64,000 bases of DNA from Halorussus limi (GCF_023238205.1 NZ_CP096659.1:1116001-1180000); one strand, 5' to 3'. Positions 9,595-18,565 are shown, counted from the first letter of the stretch. Notes: a model not told the origin generated them from the letters alone. A program made the numbers and translations.

Positions 9595-10167
9595 TCAGGC
9601 CTCCTGTGCGCGTTCGCCTTCGAGTCCCTCGACGCCGTCGGTCAGCAGGGCGCGAATCTTCTCGTGGAACGCCTCCAGCGTCGCGGTGTTGTCTATCGAG
9701 GCGTCGGCGCGGGCGATGGCCTCGTCCATGCCGAACCCGCGCTCGCGCTCGTCGCGTTCGCGCAGGGTCTCGGCGTCGGTGGCGTCCCGACCCCGCGCCT
9801 CGACGCGTTCGACCCGGACCTCGAACGGCGCTTCGATGCTGACCAGCGTGAAGTCGTCGCCGAACGCCGCCTCGAATCGCTCGACTTCGACGCCCGCTCG
9901 GATGCCGTCCACGAGGACGGTCTCGTTCGCTTCGAGCGCCTCCTCGACGACGGGCAGCGAGCGCTGGGCGACGGCGTCCGGGCCGTTCTCCTCGCGGAGC
10001 GCCCCTGCGACTTCGCCGTGGTGTTCGGCCGGGTCGAGGCCCCGGTCGCGACACTCCGCGCGAATCACGTCGCCCATCGTCACGACGGGAATCCCGAGTT
10101 CCTCGGCGACCGAGGCGGCCTCGCCCTTGCCGCTCCCCGGCAGACCCACGGTTCCGATAACTCTCAT
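9595..10167 (-). CDS. P-loop nucleotide kinase-like protein (adenylate/dephospho-CoA kinase-like, UPF0200 type)
   Basis: This 190-aa protein begins with a Walker A motif GLPGSGKGE (residues 8-16) followed by an NMP-kinase-like helix; an LVDGIRAGVEVERF strand near residue 95 is Walker B-like. It matches the archaeal UPF0200/COG0237-related family of dephospho-CoA-kinase-like ATPases, whose exact substrate is unsettled. The ATG at 10167 sits directly before the P-loop; the longer open frame upstream is unlikely. It is the first gene of the two-gene operon with the RNA-binding protein, and AT-rich DNA before the start would hold the promoter. Confidence 0.85.
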   Translation of the reverse strand: MRVIGTVGLPGSGKGEAASVAEELGIPVVTMGDVIRAECRDRGLDPAEHHGEVAGALREENGPDAVAQRSLPVVEEALEANETVLVDGIRAGVEVERFEAAFGDDFTLVSIEAPFEVRVERVEARGRDATDAETLRERDERERGFGMDEAIARADASIDNTATLEAFHEKIRALLTDGVEGLEGERAQEA

Positions 10168-10300
10168 TGGATTCTGATAGTGGTGAACGGTGCTTAAGCG
10201 CTGTGTTCCATCAGGAACGCACGGAGAACGATGTTTGAGCCGTGCGTAACCGCGGTGAATCCTAAGACCTTTTGCGAAGGCCACTCCAAGGAATCGGCAA

Positions 10301-10375
10301 GGGCACGTAGCTCAGTCTGGAAAGAGCGTCGGACTTCTAATCCGACGGTCGTGGGTTCAAATCCCATCGTGCCCG
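10301..10375 (+). tRNA. tRNA-Arg (anticodon UCU)
   Basis: The sequence folds as a cloverleaf. The acceptor stem GGGCACG (10301-10307) pairs with CGTGCCC (10368-10374), with discriminator G at 10375. The anticodon stem TCGGA/TCCGA encloses the loop CTTCTAA, giving anticodon TCT. The T-arm is GTGGG-TTCAAAT-CCCAT. No intron is visible and CCA is not encoded. A T-run (TCTTTT) directly follows and probably ends transcription. Confidence 0.95.
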
Positions 10376-10647
10376 TCTTTTATCCGGGTAGTCGACTCTC
10401 ATCGCGTTCTGGTCGGTATTCGTCGAAAACGGGGTTCCGTGGAACTGCACAGAGGCCGCACGTGATTCGAGCCACCCTTCGGGACACTAATCGGACGGCG
10501 CTGGCGATTTCTCTGGTACCGGCTGAGGCTTCGGGATTCGCTCGATACGTAGTGCGAACCGAACGAGAGTGACGGCCGCGATTACTGGACGAACCGCTCT
10601 CTCGGGAAATCGCAAGAACCTCAAGCACCGTACCTGAACTGGCACCG

Positions 10648-10845
10648 ATGCCCTCCGCCACGCATACCGCTTCGATTCGAAATCTACTACTCATAATCGT
10701 GGTACAGCTCGGCTTCTGTATGGTCCTCCTTGCCGAGGTTGCGACCGCTGCACGGGGATACGGTACCCCAATTACCTTGGCGGGTTTCATCGCTGGAAGT
10801 ATGCTGATCGCCGGTGCAATCTACGTGGCGACTACTGACCGGTGA
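10648..10845 (+). CDS. small two-helix membrane protein, hypothetical
   Basis: This 65-aa ORF has two clear hydrophobic segments (about residues 12-32 and 43-60) joined by a short ARGYGT loop, ending in TTDR. The hydrophobic pattern and isolated position make it a plausible small membrane protein. I recognise no family. It converges with another small membrane ORF at 10926-11135. Confidence 0.5.
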   Translation: MPSATHTASIRNLLLIIVVQLGFCMVLLAEVATAARGYGTPITLAGFIAGSMLIAGAIYVATTDR

Positions 10846-10925
10846 GTCTGTGATCTGTATTGACCGTGTCGTCTTCGGGAGAGTATCCGACACCAAACGG
10901 TCAATATGTGGTGCGTATCTAACGT

Positions 10926-11135
10926 CTACCCTTCTCGACTCGAGAGCAAGAGAGCAGTAGAACCAATCACGACGAGAATACTGAAGGTAAAACTTACTGC
11001 GTTCGTATACCCGAGCCAATCCTGATTCACGCCAACGTAGAGAACAAGCACGATTAGGAGACTGGTGGCGGCAAGCGCCTGAAGGAGGACTCTTCCTCGA
11101 TGAAACTGCGTTATCCGTTCCCAACCCCATAGCAC
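10926..11135 (-). CDS. small two-helix membrane protein, hypothetical
   Basis: This 69-aa ORF starts with GTG at 11135 and has two hydrophobic segments (about residues 17-36 and 46-64) behind a basic/aromatic N-terminus, ending in SSREG. It faces the similar-sized membrane ORF at 10648-10845. I recognise no family. The base composition of this stretch (10.6-11.3 kb) is more AT-rich than the surrounding core, so both ORFs may be recent arrivals or decaying. Confidence 0.45.
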   Translation of the reverse strand: MLWGWERITQFHRGRVLLQALAATSLLIVLVLYVGVNQDWLGYTNAVSFTFSILVVIGSTALLLSSREG

Positions 11136-11363
11136 GATAATTGCTGTCGAGAATCAAATAGCAGGTGGCTGTTCTCCTCGGAACGTTTTCGTCCGGTACA
11201 CGCGCTGGACTGCGTAATCTGTGGTCCGAATCCTTCACGGACGGCCGAGACACCGCCGAGTAGCGGAGGCCACGTACGGGTCCGAGTAGTGCCCACGGAA
11301 GACTCGGCCCTGGGAGAGATGGCGGGCACAAGAAGTAGGGGCGTGAACCACGATTAACGAACT

Positions 11364-12713
11364 GTGCTCGATCGGTTTCGACACCCACTCGTCGCAGTCG
11401 CCGTCGCCTTAGCGTTGACCGTACCGTGGATCGGGACGTTCGTCTCGTACGGTGGGTACGGAACCGTACACCCGGGCGAGAACATTACGCCGGGCATGGC
11501 CGTCCTCGTGGCGGGCCTCGCGATAGTGGGTGCTGCGTTCCTGCTCGCGTGGGCGTCCGAGACCGCTGAGAAGGACGTCCCACAGGCGTTCGCCATCGCG
11601 GTGCTGGCGGTGCTGGCCGTGGCTCCCGAGTACGCCGTCGACGCGCTCTACGCGTGGGAGGCCGGTGCTGGTTCCAGCGAGGCCGCCAACCTCGCAGTGG
11701 CCAACATGACCGGTGCGAACCGAATTCTCATCGGCCTCGGATGGTCGGGCATCGCGCTGTTCACCATCTACCGCGCGAAGCGCACCGCCGACGCAGCGGT
11801 CGAGAGCCGCTCGGGGTTCCTCGCAGACGCGGTCACGCTCGACCCGGGAATCGCGACCGAGATTACGTTCTTACTCGTCGCGACGGCGTACGCGTTTTTC
11901 GTCCCGCTCAGTGGCGGTATCGGCCCGCTCGATTCGCTCTTTCTGGTGGGACTGTTCCTGCTTTATCTCCTCGTCGTAATCCGCGGTGACGTCGAGACGT
12001 CCGAGGAACACGTCGGCGTCCCCGCCTACTTCCAGCAGTATCCGAAAGTACCGCGCATTGCGCTCGTCCTCTTCGGGTTCGCGTTTTCGGGGGCGATAAT
12101 CTTCACCGCCGTCCACCCGTTCGCCGAGGGACTGGAACAGTTGGGACTCCAGTACGGCATCCCCGAGTTCTTCATGATCCAGTGGCTCGCACCGCTGGCC
12201 TCGGAGAGCCCCGAACTCATCGTCGTCGCCTATCTGGTGAACAAGGGGCGTTCGACCGCCGGCTTCAACGCGCTCATCTCCTCGAAGCTCAACCAGTGGA
12301 CGCTGCTCATCGGAACGCTCGCCGTCGTCTACTCCATCTCGGCCGGCGCTATCGGAACGCTCTCGTTCGATTCGAAGCAGGCCGCTGAAATCTGGATCAC
12401 CGCCGCCCAGAGCCTCTTCGCCATCGCTATCCTGACGAACCTCGACATTAGCATCCGTGAAGCCGTCGTACTGCTCGTCCTGTTCGCGACGCAGGTTCTC
12501 GCGGAGTTCTACGTGATTCAGACGTACGCCGAAGCGGCCGCGACGACGCTCAGTATTTCCATCCTCTACGCCTACACCGCCGTCTACGTCGTTCTCGGTG
12601 GCGGACTGTTCTTCAAACGTCGCGATAGCGTCCGCGAACTCCTCCAGCGAAGCGTCTCGAACGCTCGGACTGCGATAGGAATGGGAGCGGACCAGACGGA
12701 ACGCGCGGACTGA
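11364..12713 (+). CDS. sodium/calcium exchanger (CaCA superfamily) membrane protein
   Basis: This 449-aa integral membrane protein has about ten to eleven hydrophobic helices and the two inverted alpha-repeat signatures of the CaCA superfamily. The first is around APEYAVDALYAWEAG with the NLAVANMTGANRILIGLG helix (residues 75-125). The second is around APLASESPELIVVAYLVNKGR with FNALISSKLNQWTLLIG (residues 275-315). The acidic residues of these repeats (PE...D and SESPE) are the expected cation ligands. It probably exchanges Ca2+ or another cation for Na+ or H+. The start is GTG at 11364; no leader or ribosome-binding site is obvious. It looks monocistronic. Confidence 0.85.
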   Translation: MLDRFRHPLVAVAVALALTVPWIGTFVSYGGYGTVHPGENITPGMAVLVAGLAIVGAAFLLAWASETAEKDVPQAFAIAVLAVLAVAPEYAVDALYAWEAGAGSSEAANLAVANMTGANRILIGLGWSGIALFTIYRAKRTADAAVESRSGFLADAVTLDPGIATEITFLLVATAYAFFVPLSGGIGPLDSLFLVGLFLLYLLVVIRGDVETSEEHVGVPAYFQQYPKVPRIALVLFGFAFSGAIIFTAVHPFAEGLEQLGLQYGIPEFFMIQWLAPLASESPELIVVAYLVNKGRSTAGFNALISSKLNQWTLLIGTLAVVYSISAGAIGTLSFDSKQAAEIWITAAQSLFAIAILTNLDISIREAVVLLVLFATQVLAEFYVIQTYAEAAATTLSISILYAYTAVYVVLGGGLFFKRRDSVRELLQRSVSNARTAIGMGADQTERAD

Positions 12714-12910
12714 CACCGCTTCATCGACGGAGCGACGACGTCGTTCGTACGACCAGTCGGCGAACGAACGGCCTGCTCATTGCGGCGCTTCGCTCTCGGA
12801 AGGATTGCGTGACGGAGGGCAGTAGCCGAACTCTACGCTCTCGGCGAAGGTGCGTCGACTCCGACGACGGACCGCCGTCGATTCGCGAGAAGGGTAAACC
12901 AGACCCGCGT

Positions 12911-13060
12911 TCAGAACAGGTCACCAACGTCGTTGATGTCCGACCGACAGAACGGACACCGATAGTTGGTCTGGAAGTCGTTGCGTTGGGCAACGGTTCG
13001 AGTTTCGAGTTCGTGCATTGCGATACTGCGACCACAGTCGGGACACGCTACCTTCGTCAC
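12911..13060 (-). CDS. small zinc-ribbon protein (49 aa)
   Basis: This short gene reads from GTG at 13060 to TGA at 12911. The product has paired zinc-binding knuckles, CPDC (residues 6-9) and CPFC (residues 35-38), separated by about 25 residues, which is a classic haloarchaeal micro-zinc-finger layout. A TTTAAG box on the minus strand (13086-13091) is centred 28-29 bases before the GTG, so the mRNA is probably leaderless; this supports GTG over the out-of-frame ATG at 13067. Function is unknown; such proteins may bind nucleic acid or partner proteins. Confidence 0.8.
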   Translation of the reverse strand: MTKVACPDCGRSIAMHELETRTVAQRNDFQTNYRCPFCRSDINDVGDLF

Positions 13061-13085
13061 GGCGCATGAGTCTATAGCCCAAACA

Positions 13086-13091
13086 CTTAAA
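13086..13091 (-). promoter_or_regulatory. TATA-like box of the zinc-ribbon gene
   Basis: TTTAAG on the minus strand is centred 28-29 bases before the GTG start at 13060, the same spacing seen before other leaderless genes in this window. Confidence 0.55.
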
Positions 13092-13330
13092 TTGTACTGT
13101 AAGGTCAGTAGAGAAATCTTACGGCCGAGGGGTACGGAAATACGCGAACGACTTGGGGCGCGCGCAGAGGAGATTGAAATAAATGCCCGAGTTCCGAGCG
13201 CACCTTCGAATCCGAGTCCCGTCTGTGTTTCGCGAATTAGATTCAGATTCGAAGTCAGAAAAAGGCGATGAAAACCGACCTACTCCCCGAAGCAGTCCTC
13301 TGCGGGTCGCTTCGCTCCCCGCTTCGGTTC

Positions 13331-13355
13331 GAGGCCTTCGCTCCGCTCAGGCCTC
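13331..13355 (-). terminator. hairpin at the stop codon of the aminopeptidase gene
   Basis: GAGGCCT (13331-13337) and AGGCCTC (13349-13355) form a perfect seven-base stem around an eleven-base loop and overlap the TGA at 13347-13349. Its place at the 3' end of the gene suggests transcript termination or end protection. No T-run follows, so the assignment is weak. Confidence 0.35.
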
Positions 13356-14450
13356 GCTCTCCTCGAAGCCGTCTTCGAACCGGAAGGTGCCGTTCCGCTG
13401 GACGATTTCGCCGTCCACCTCGATGTAGGAGTCCTCGGCCATGTCCACTATCATGTCCACGTGGACCGCGCTCTCGTTGCCGGTCTCGCCCTCGGGCAGG
13501 CACTCGTCGTAGGCGCGGCCGACCGCGAGGTGGATGGTATCGCCCATCTTCTCGTCGAAGAGCATGTTGTAGGTGAACCGGTCGATGTCGCGGTTCATTC
13601 CGATACCGAGTTCGCCGAGGCGGCGCGCGCCCTCGTCGGTGTCGAGAATCTGGCCCAGCACGTCCTCGTTCTTGCTGGCGCTGTACTCGACGACCTCGCC
13701 GTCCTCGAACCGGAGGTAGCCGTCGTCGACCTCGTGGCCCTCGTGAATGAGCGGTTTGTCGAACAGGACCTCGCCCTCTACCGAGTCGGCGACGGGCGCG
13801 GTGAACACCTCGCCGCCCGGCAGGTTGTTCTTCGCGTGGTCGTTGATGGTGGTCATCCCCTCGATGCTCATGCGGAGGTCGGTCGTGTCGCCCGAGACGA
13901 TGTGAACCTCCTCGCCCGCGTCGAGGATGTCGACCATCTGGCGCTGGTGTCGCTTCTGCTCGTCCCAGTCCTTGCCGATGGCCGACCAGACGAACTCCTC
14001 GTACTCCCCGGTGCTCATCTCGGCGTTCTGGGCGTCGGCCGGGGCGGGGTACTGGGTCAGCACCCACGTCGTGTCGAGAATCTCCTCGCGGACGGGCAGC
14101 TGGGCCGTCCGGAACGCCGCCATGGTCTCGCTGTCGACCGCGCTCATGTCGGCGACGTTGTCGTGGGCGCGGACGTGAATCCACACGTCGGCGGCCTCGG
14201 CCAGCGCGAGTTCGTGGTCCGGCGTGTCGATGTCCTCGGGCGCGGCGGCGTCGAGGAACGCCGCGCGCGTCCGGTCGTTGCGGAACGAGACGTGGAACGG
14301 GAACGCGCCCCGTTCGCCGATGGTCTCGCAGAGCGCGAGCGTCAGGTCCTCGGCCGCCGAGGCGGCGCTGACGACGACGTTGTCACCGGCCTCGATTTCG
14401 GTGGAGTGGTCGACGACGATTTCGGCGTGCTCTCTGACTCGGGGGTCCAT
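13347..14450 (-). CDS. M29-family aminopeptidase
   Basis: This 367-aa protein resembles the thermophilic metalloaminopeptidases of family M29 (AmpS/PepS-like), cytoplasmic enzymes that remove N-terminal residues from peptides with two metal ions. It has the family's N-terminal domain (EHAEIVVDHSTEIEAGDNV) and the C-terminal catalytic part with GGEVFTAPV, an EGHEVDDGYLRFEDGEVVEYSA segment, LGELGIGMN, and the metal-ligand-like HVDMIVDM near the end. The M29 metal ligands are Glu, Glu, His, Tyr, His and Asp; the visible GGEVF Glu and HVDM His/Asp fit. The ATG at 14450 matches the family's start; 16 upstream codons are open but unlikely. Confidence 0.88.
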   Translation of the reverse strand: MDPRVREHAEIVVDHSTEIEAGDNVVVSAASAAEDLTLALCETIGERGAFPFHVSFRNDRTRAAFLDAAAPEDIDTPDHELALAEAADVWIHVRAHDNVADMSAVDSETMAAFRTAQLPVREEILDTTWVLTQYPAPADAQNAEMSTGEYEEFVWSAIGKDWDEQKRHQRQMVDILDAGEEVHIVSGDTTDLRMSIEGMTTINDHAKNNLPGGEVFTAPVADSVEGEVLFDKPLIHEGHEVDDGYLRFEDGEVVEYSASKNEDVLGQILDTDEGARRLGELGIGMNRDIDRFTYNMLFDEKMGDTIHLAVGRAYDECLPEGETGNESAVHVDMIVDMAEDSYIEVDGEIVQRNGTFRFEDGFEESEA

Positions 14451-14588
14451 ACCGAAATCTGGCGGGGAAAGCCGCAAACCGCTTTCGGTCCCGGACAACG
14501 AGGCGGCCGTCGGCGTCGCCGCGACGCGGCGTGAGGTGAATCGCCGCCATCGCGGGGTATTTGACTCGCCGGGGGCAAACGAACGCGT

Positions 14589-15617
14589 ATGTTAGACCTG
14601 CGGAGCGACACCGTGACGAAACCCGACGACGCGATGCGCGAGGCGTCGCGCGACGCCGAGGTGGGCGACGACGTGTACGGCGAGGACCCGACGGTCAACC
14701 GCTTGGAGGACGAGGCCGCCGACCTCGTCGGCATGGAGGACGCCCTCTACGTCCCGAGCGGGACGATGGGCAATCAGGTCGCGGTCCGAACCCACACCGA
14801 GCGCGGCCAAGAGGTGCTGACCGAGCGCGAGAGCCACGTCGTCAAGTGGGAACTCGGCGGGATGGCTCAGCTCTCGACCCTGCAGGTCCGGACCCTCGAC
14901 GGCGGCGAACGCGGAGTCCCGACCCCCGAGCAGGTCCGCGAGGGCCACGTCGAGGAGGACCTCCACCGGCCCGGAACCGGCCTGCTGACGCTCGAAAACA
15001 CGCACAACAGCAAGGGCGGGGTCGCCATCGCCCCCGAGCGAATCGACGCCGCGGCAGAGGCCGCCCACGACCTCGGGATTCCGGTCCACCTCGACGGCGC
15101 GCGGGTCTGTAACGCCGCCGTGGCCCACGACGTGCCCGTCGAGCGGATGACCGAGCGGGTCGATTCGGTGATGTTCTGTCTCTCGAAGGGACTCGGCGCG
15201 CCGGTCGGGTCGATACTGGCCGGGAGCGAGGAGTTCGTCGCCCGCGCGCGTCGCAACCGGAAACTGTTCGGCGGCGGGATGCGGCAGGCCGGGATTATCG
15301 CGGGGCCGGGCCGACTCGCGCTCGACAACGTCGAGCGACTCGCCGACGACCACGAGAACGCCCGAGTACTGGCCGAGGAGTTAGCGGGCGTCGAGGGCCT
15401 GTCGGTGCAGGACCCCGAGACGAACATCGTCCTCGTGAACACCGAGGGAACGGGCCGCGAGGCCGACGAGTTCCTCGACGCCTGCGCGGAGGCGGGCGTG
15501 CAGGGCACCCAGTTCGACACGCACGTCGCGCGCTTCTGCACGCACTGGGACGTGAACCGCGAGGACGTCGAGCAGGCGGCCGAGTACGCGAGCGAGGCGG
15601 TCGAGCGACTCGACTGA
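14589..15617 (+). CDS. ltaE: low-specificity L-threonine aldolase (beta-eliminating lyase family)
   Basis: This 342-aa PLP enzyme should cleave L-threonine or L-allo-threonine to glycine and acetaldehyde. It starts with the family hallmark LDLRSDTVTKP. The PLP-ring region is PSGTMGNQVA (residues 58-67), the cofactor Asp lies in HLDGARVCNA (near 165), and the Schiff-base Lys is in FCLSKGLGAPVGS (near 198). Length and motif order are normal. It is divergent from the aminopeptidase. Another beta-eliminating activity is possible, but the motifs favour threonine aldolase. Confidence 0.92.
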   Translation: MLDLRSDTVTKPDDAMREASRDAEVGDDVYGEDPTVNRLEDEAADLVGMEDALYVPSGTMGNQVAVRTHTERGQEVLTERESHVVKWELGGMAQLSTLQVRTLDGGERGVPTPEQVREGHVEEDLHRPGTGLLTLENTHNSKGGVAIAPERIDAAAEAAHDLGIPVHLDGARVCNAAVAHDVPVERMTERVDSVMFCLSKGLGAPVGSILAGSEEFVARARRNRKLFGGGMRQAGIIAGPGRLALDNVERLADDHENARVLAEELAGVEGLSVQDPETNIVLVNTEGTGREADEFLDACAEAGVQGTQFDTHVARFCTHWDVNREDVEQAAEYASEAVERLD

Positions 15618-15655
15618 GCGGGGCGGTCGCCGGAACACCTCGGTGGCGGCGTCGG

Positions 15656-15796
15656 CTATCGGCGGCCGTTCTGGACGCCCTCGCGGAATCCCGTGATGGT
15701 TCGTCGAACGAACAGGTACATGAAGAGGACGAACCCGAGCAGGATCGCCAGGAAGCCGACGACGAGTGGATTATTAAAGATGAAACTGAGGTCCAT
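15656..15796 (-). CDS. 46-aa single-helix membrane protein
   Basis: This short ORF starts at ATG 15796 and ends at TAG 15656-15658. Its product has one strong hydrophobic helix (residues 12-30), followed by RRTITGFREG and a basic tail. The strong helix with a charged C-terminus resembles the conserved one-helix micro-membrane proteins of haloarchaea. It lies between threonine aldolase and a divergent wHTH gene. I infer no function. Confidence 0.65.
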   Translation of the reverse strand: MDLSFIFNNPLVVGFLAILLGFVLFMYLFVRRTITGFREGVQNGRR

Positions 15797-15890
15797 ACGT
15801 GACCATTCGGTCGCCGCTTCAAATTCGTTTCGACGTTCCCGCCGCTCGCAGGGAACAAAGTTCATGATACGGGGGTGACAACGGCGATAC

Positions 15891-16547
15891 ATGGCTGACC
15901 TCCTCCCCTCCACGTCCGACGCGACGGCCCCCCAGTCCGCCGAACCGCGGGTCATCGGCGTCGACAGCGACGACGCCGACGACCTGCTCGGGGCGCTCTC
16001 GTCGGACACGGCCCGCGAACTGCTGGCGGCGCTCCACGAGGACCCCGCGACGCCCTCCGACCTCGCCGAGACCATCGACACCTCGCTCCAGAACGCCCAG
16101 TACCACCTCGGCAAACTGGAGGGCGCGGACGTGATTCAGGTCGTCGACACCGTCTACTCCGAGAAGGGCCGCGAGATGAAGGTGTACGCGCCCGCCGACC
16201 AACCGCTCGTCGTCTTCGCGGGCAACGAGGAGAAGACGACCGGGCTAAAGTCCGCGCTCTCGCGGTTGCTCGGCGCGGTCGGTGCGCTCGGCCTCCTGAG
16301 CGTCGCGGTTCAGCAGGTATACGGCGACGGCGTGGGCGGCCTGTTCGGGTTCTCCACCAGCGGCGGCGACGCGATGTCCGAGACGGGCGGCGGTGGCGGG
16401 ATGTCGGTCCAGTCCACCGACGCCGCCGGACAGGCCGCCGACGCCGCGGCCGGCACGCTCCCGCCGGGTCTTGTCTTCTTCGCGGGGGGCGCGCTGGTCC
16501 TCGCGCTCGGGTTCGCGTGGTGGTACTACGCGAACAGCGGCGAGTGA
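15891..16547 (+). CDS. ArsR-like winged-helix protein with two C-terminal membrane helices
   Basis: This 218-aa protein has an ArsR-type winged helix-turn-helix at about residues 28-90 (LLGALSSDTARELLAALHED, SDLAETIDTSLQNAQYHLGKL). A Gly-rich linker separates two hydrophobic helices near residues 122-145 and 187-212. This membrane-tethered layout recurs in haloarchaea and suggests a DNA-binding sensor held at the membrane. No metal-binding Cys cluster is visible, so it is not a classical metal sensor. It is divergent from the small membrane protein gene at 15656, its nearest possible target. Confidence 0.82.
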   Translation: MADLLPSTSDATAPQSAEPRVIGVDSDDADDLLGALSSDTARELLAALHEDPATPSDLAETIDTSLQNAQYHLGKLEGADVIQVVDTVYSEKGREMKVYAPADQPLVVFAGNEEKTTGLKSALSRLLGAVGALGLLSVAVQQVYGDGVGGLFGFSTSGGDAMSETGGGGGMSVQSTDAAGQAADAAAGTLPPGLVFFAGGALVLALGFAWWYYANSGE

Positions 16548-16858
16548 GGCGTTCTCCGCCGGAAATTAGACCGCAGAGCCGATAACTAAAAGGGGTTTTT
16601 GAGTTTACGGGAGCTATTTGATGGGCCGAAACGTAGGGAGTAGTGTACCGCCCCGCTTCGGCCCTCCGCCACTGCGGACCCCCGCTCCGCACGTCACCCC
16701 GCCACCGCGTTCCCGCGCCTCCACTGCCCTCTACCTGTGCCCTCTTCGGCGGGGCGGTCGTCCGATACCGAACTCGCCGAGCGCCAGTTGCGCTTAGCAG
16801 CGCGACCGGACCGACGCCAGCGACGAGCGCCAGACCCTGAGCGACTTAGAGCGGCGAG
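16548..16858. other. intergenic region, no gene recognised
   Basis: This 311-base stretch separates the wHTH gene from the convergent phosphoesterase gene. A GGGGTTTTTG tract near 16592 could end the wHTH transcript. Short GC-rich open frames occur but show no start, composition or motif that supports coding. Confidence 0.45.
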
Positions 16859-17416
16859 TCACTCTATTTCGAACCGCTCCACGACCGACCCGTCCCGGTG
16901 GCGAATCTCGCCGACGAGTCGGGCGTCGGTCCCCCCGTCGCCACCGCGCGTTTCTCCCTTCTCGACGCCGCTCTCCGTCGGTCGCCGGAGTTCCGCGTGC
17001 GTCGGGACGCCGCCGCGGGGGTCGGCGTGACTGCCGGGATTCAGCAGGAGGACGTCGTCGGCGTCGGTGGCCGCGTGGCGGTGGGAGTGGCCGAACACCA
17101 CCGCGTCGGCGGCCTGCTGGCGGCCCAGAAGCGAGAGACCGGTCGCGCTCCGGTCGTCACCGTGGGTCAGGACGAACCTCACGCCTTCGACTTCGAAGGT
17201 GCGCTCGGGCGGGAGTCGGTCGCGGACTTCGGGCGTGGCGTTGTTGCCGTAGACGGCGTAGAGACGGTCTGCGACCGACTCGAAGGCGTCCAGCGCGGCC
17301 GCGTTCACGAAGTCCCCGGCGTGAACGACCGCGTCGCTCTCCTCGACTGCCCGCTTCGCGCGGCCTTCGAGTTCGTGGCCCGACCGACTGTGGGTGTCCG
17401 AGAGGACGGTAATCAT
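16859..17416 (-). CDS. YfcE/MJ0936-type metallophosphoesterase
   Basis: This 185-aa calcineurin-like phosphoesterase should hydrolyse phosphodiester or phosphomonoester substrates with two metal ions. The motifs appear in order: D-x-H in VLSDTHSR (residues 4-11), GD in VVHAGDF, GN(N) in VYGNNA, GHSH near residue 108 in VVFGHSHR, and NPGS. The start at ATG 17416 places the first motif at the N-terminus as in the family; an upstream in-frame start (17470) would add an unrelated 18 residues. It is divergent from the CDF transporter. The natural substrate is unknown. Confidence 0.9.
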   Translation of the reverse strand: MITVLSDTHSRSGHELEGRAKRAVEESDAVVHAGDFVNAAALDAFESVADRLYAVYGNNATPEVRDRLPPERTFEVEGVRFVLTHGDDRSATGLSLLGRQQAADAVVFGHSHRHAATDADDVLLLNPGSHADPRGGVPTHAELRRPTESGVEKGETRGGDGGTDARLVGEIRHRDGSVVERFEIE

Positions 17417-17502
17417 GACTCGGCGTAAGAGCGGCGGGTTCCTGAGCGTTTCCGTCTGGGTTGCAATCACTTTCTTGTCCGGCGAGAGAGAAGGCTACGC
17501 CA

Positions 17503-18474
17503 ATGGCCGAAAGCAAATCCGTCGTTATCGCCGCGCTCATCGCCAACGGGGCGATAGCAGTGCTGAAGTTCCTCGGCTTCCTGCTGACCGGAAGCGCCGC
17601 GATGCTCTCGGAGACGTACCACTCCATCTCTGACACCGGCAATCAGGTGTTCCTGCTCATCGGTATCCGGTACAGCAACAAGAAGGCGAGTCGCGAACAC
17701 CCGTTCGGGTACGGGAAGGCCCAGTTCTTCTACAGCTTTCTGGTGAGCGTCCTCCTGTTCGGCATCGCCGGGTGGGAGTCGGCAAAGCACGGTTACGACG
17801 CCATCATGCACCCCCACGTCCCCGAACAGGGAGCGGCCACGCTACTCGGTTACACGTTCCCCGGCGTCTGGGTCAACTACGGCGTGCTCATCGCGGCGAT
17901 TCTGTTCGAGGGGTGGGCGCTGAAGAAGGCGTACGCCGGCATGAAGAAGGACATTGAGCAGCACAACTGGAGCGGACTGGCGGAAGCGTTCAAGAAGACC
18001 ACCAACGTGACGACGCTGACCGCGTTCACCGAGGACACCATCGCGCTGGCCGGCGCGGGCATCGCGCTGATTGGAATCTACCTCTCCAGAATCACCGGGA
18101 ACCCGATTTACGACGCGGTGTCGGCGCTGCTCATCGGTATCATGCTGATGGGGTTCGCGGTGGCGCTCGCGTGGGAGAACAAGCGACTCCTGCTCGGCGA
18201 GAGTCTGCCGGAGTCCGAGGAGGAGCAACTCCGGAGCGTCATCGAGGGATGGGACGGCGTGGTGAACATCGTGGACTTCCGGACCGTGGTCTTCGGGCCG
18301 GAGGACGCGATTCTCACCGCCGACATCGCCTTCGAGAAGGGCATCGCCACGGCCGAGATGGACCAGAAGATTACCGACTTGGAGGACGCGCTGATGGAGC
18401 AGAACGGGAGCGTGTCGAAGGTGTACATCGAACCTGAGACGCGATGGCGGAGCAGGAAGGAGACGGCGGGATAG
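17503..18474 (+). CDS. cation diffusion facilitator (CDF) transporter
   Basis: This 323-aa protein probably exports Zn2+, Mn2+, Fe2+ or a similar ion in exchange for protons. Its N-terminus (AESKSVVIAALIANGAIAVLKF) leads into six predicted helices. The first half of the metal site is the YHSISDTGNQ segment, where the family usually has HSxxDxxN. The second appears in FTEDTIALAGAGIALIG, an HxxxD variant with Glu. A cytoplasmic ferredoxin-like domain (about residues 215-310) ends the protein. ATG 17503 fits better than an in-frame start 14 codons earlier, which lies in the promoter region of the divergent phosphoesterase. Confidence 0.88.
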   Translation: MAESKSVVIAALIANGAIAVLKFLGFLLTGSAAMLSETYHSISDTGNQVFLLIGIRYSNKKASREHPFGYGKAQFFYSFLVSVLLFGIAGWESAKHGYDAIMHPHVPEQGAATLLGYTFPGVWVNYGVLIAAILFEGWALKKAYAGMKKDIEQHNWSGLAEAFKKTTNVTTLTAFTEDTIALAGAGIALIGIYLSRITGNPIYDAVSALLIGIMLMGFAVALAWENKRLLLGESLPESEEEQLRSVIEGWDGVVNIVDFRTVVFGPEDAILTADIAFEKGIATAEMDQKITDLEDALMEQNGSVSKVYIEPETRWRSRKETAG

Positions 18475-18534
18475 TTACGCGTCGTCCGAGTCAAGGTCCC
18501 TGCACTGCTCGGCACTTCCACTCGCAAGCGAGAG

Positions 18535-18540
18535 TTTAAA
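18535..18540 (+). promoter_or_regulatory. TATA-like box of the XPD helicase gene
   Basis: TTTAAA is centred about 28 bases before the GTG at 18566, which predicts a leaderless transcript and decides the start codon. Confidence 0.6.
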
Positions 18541-18565
18541 CGTCAAGCCGAGCAAACCCACTCTC

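Noticed and set aside
11111-11363. Minus-strand frames upstream of the exchanger gene
   Set aside because: Cys/Ser/Arg-rich strings without hydrophobic or acidic pattern; treated as upstream non-coding DNA.
16643-16840. 65-codon frame behind the wHTH gene
   Set aside because: It is Pro/Arg/Ser-rich without a good start and looks like chance coding in GC-rich DNA.
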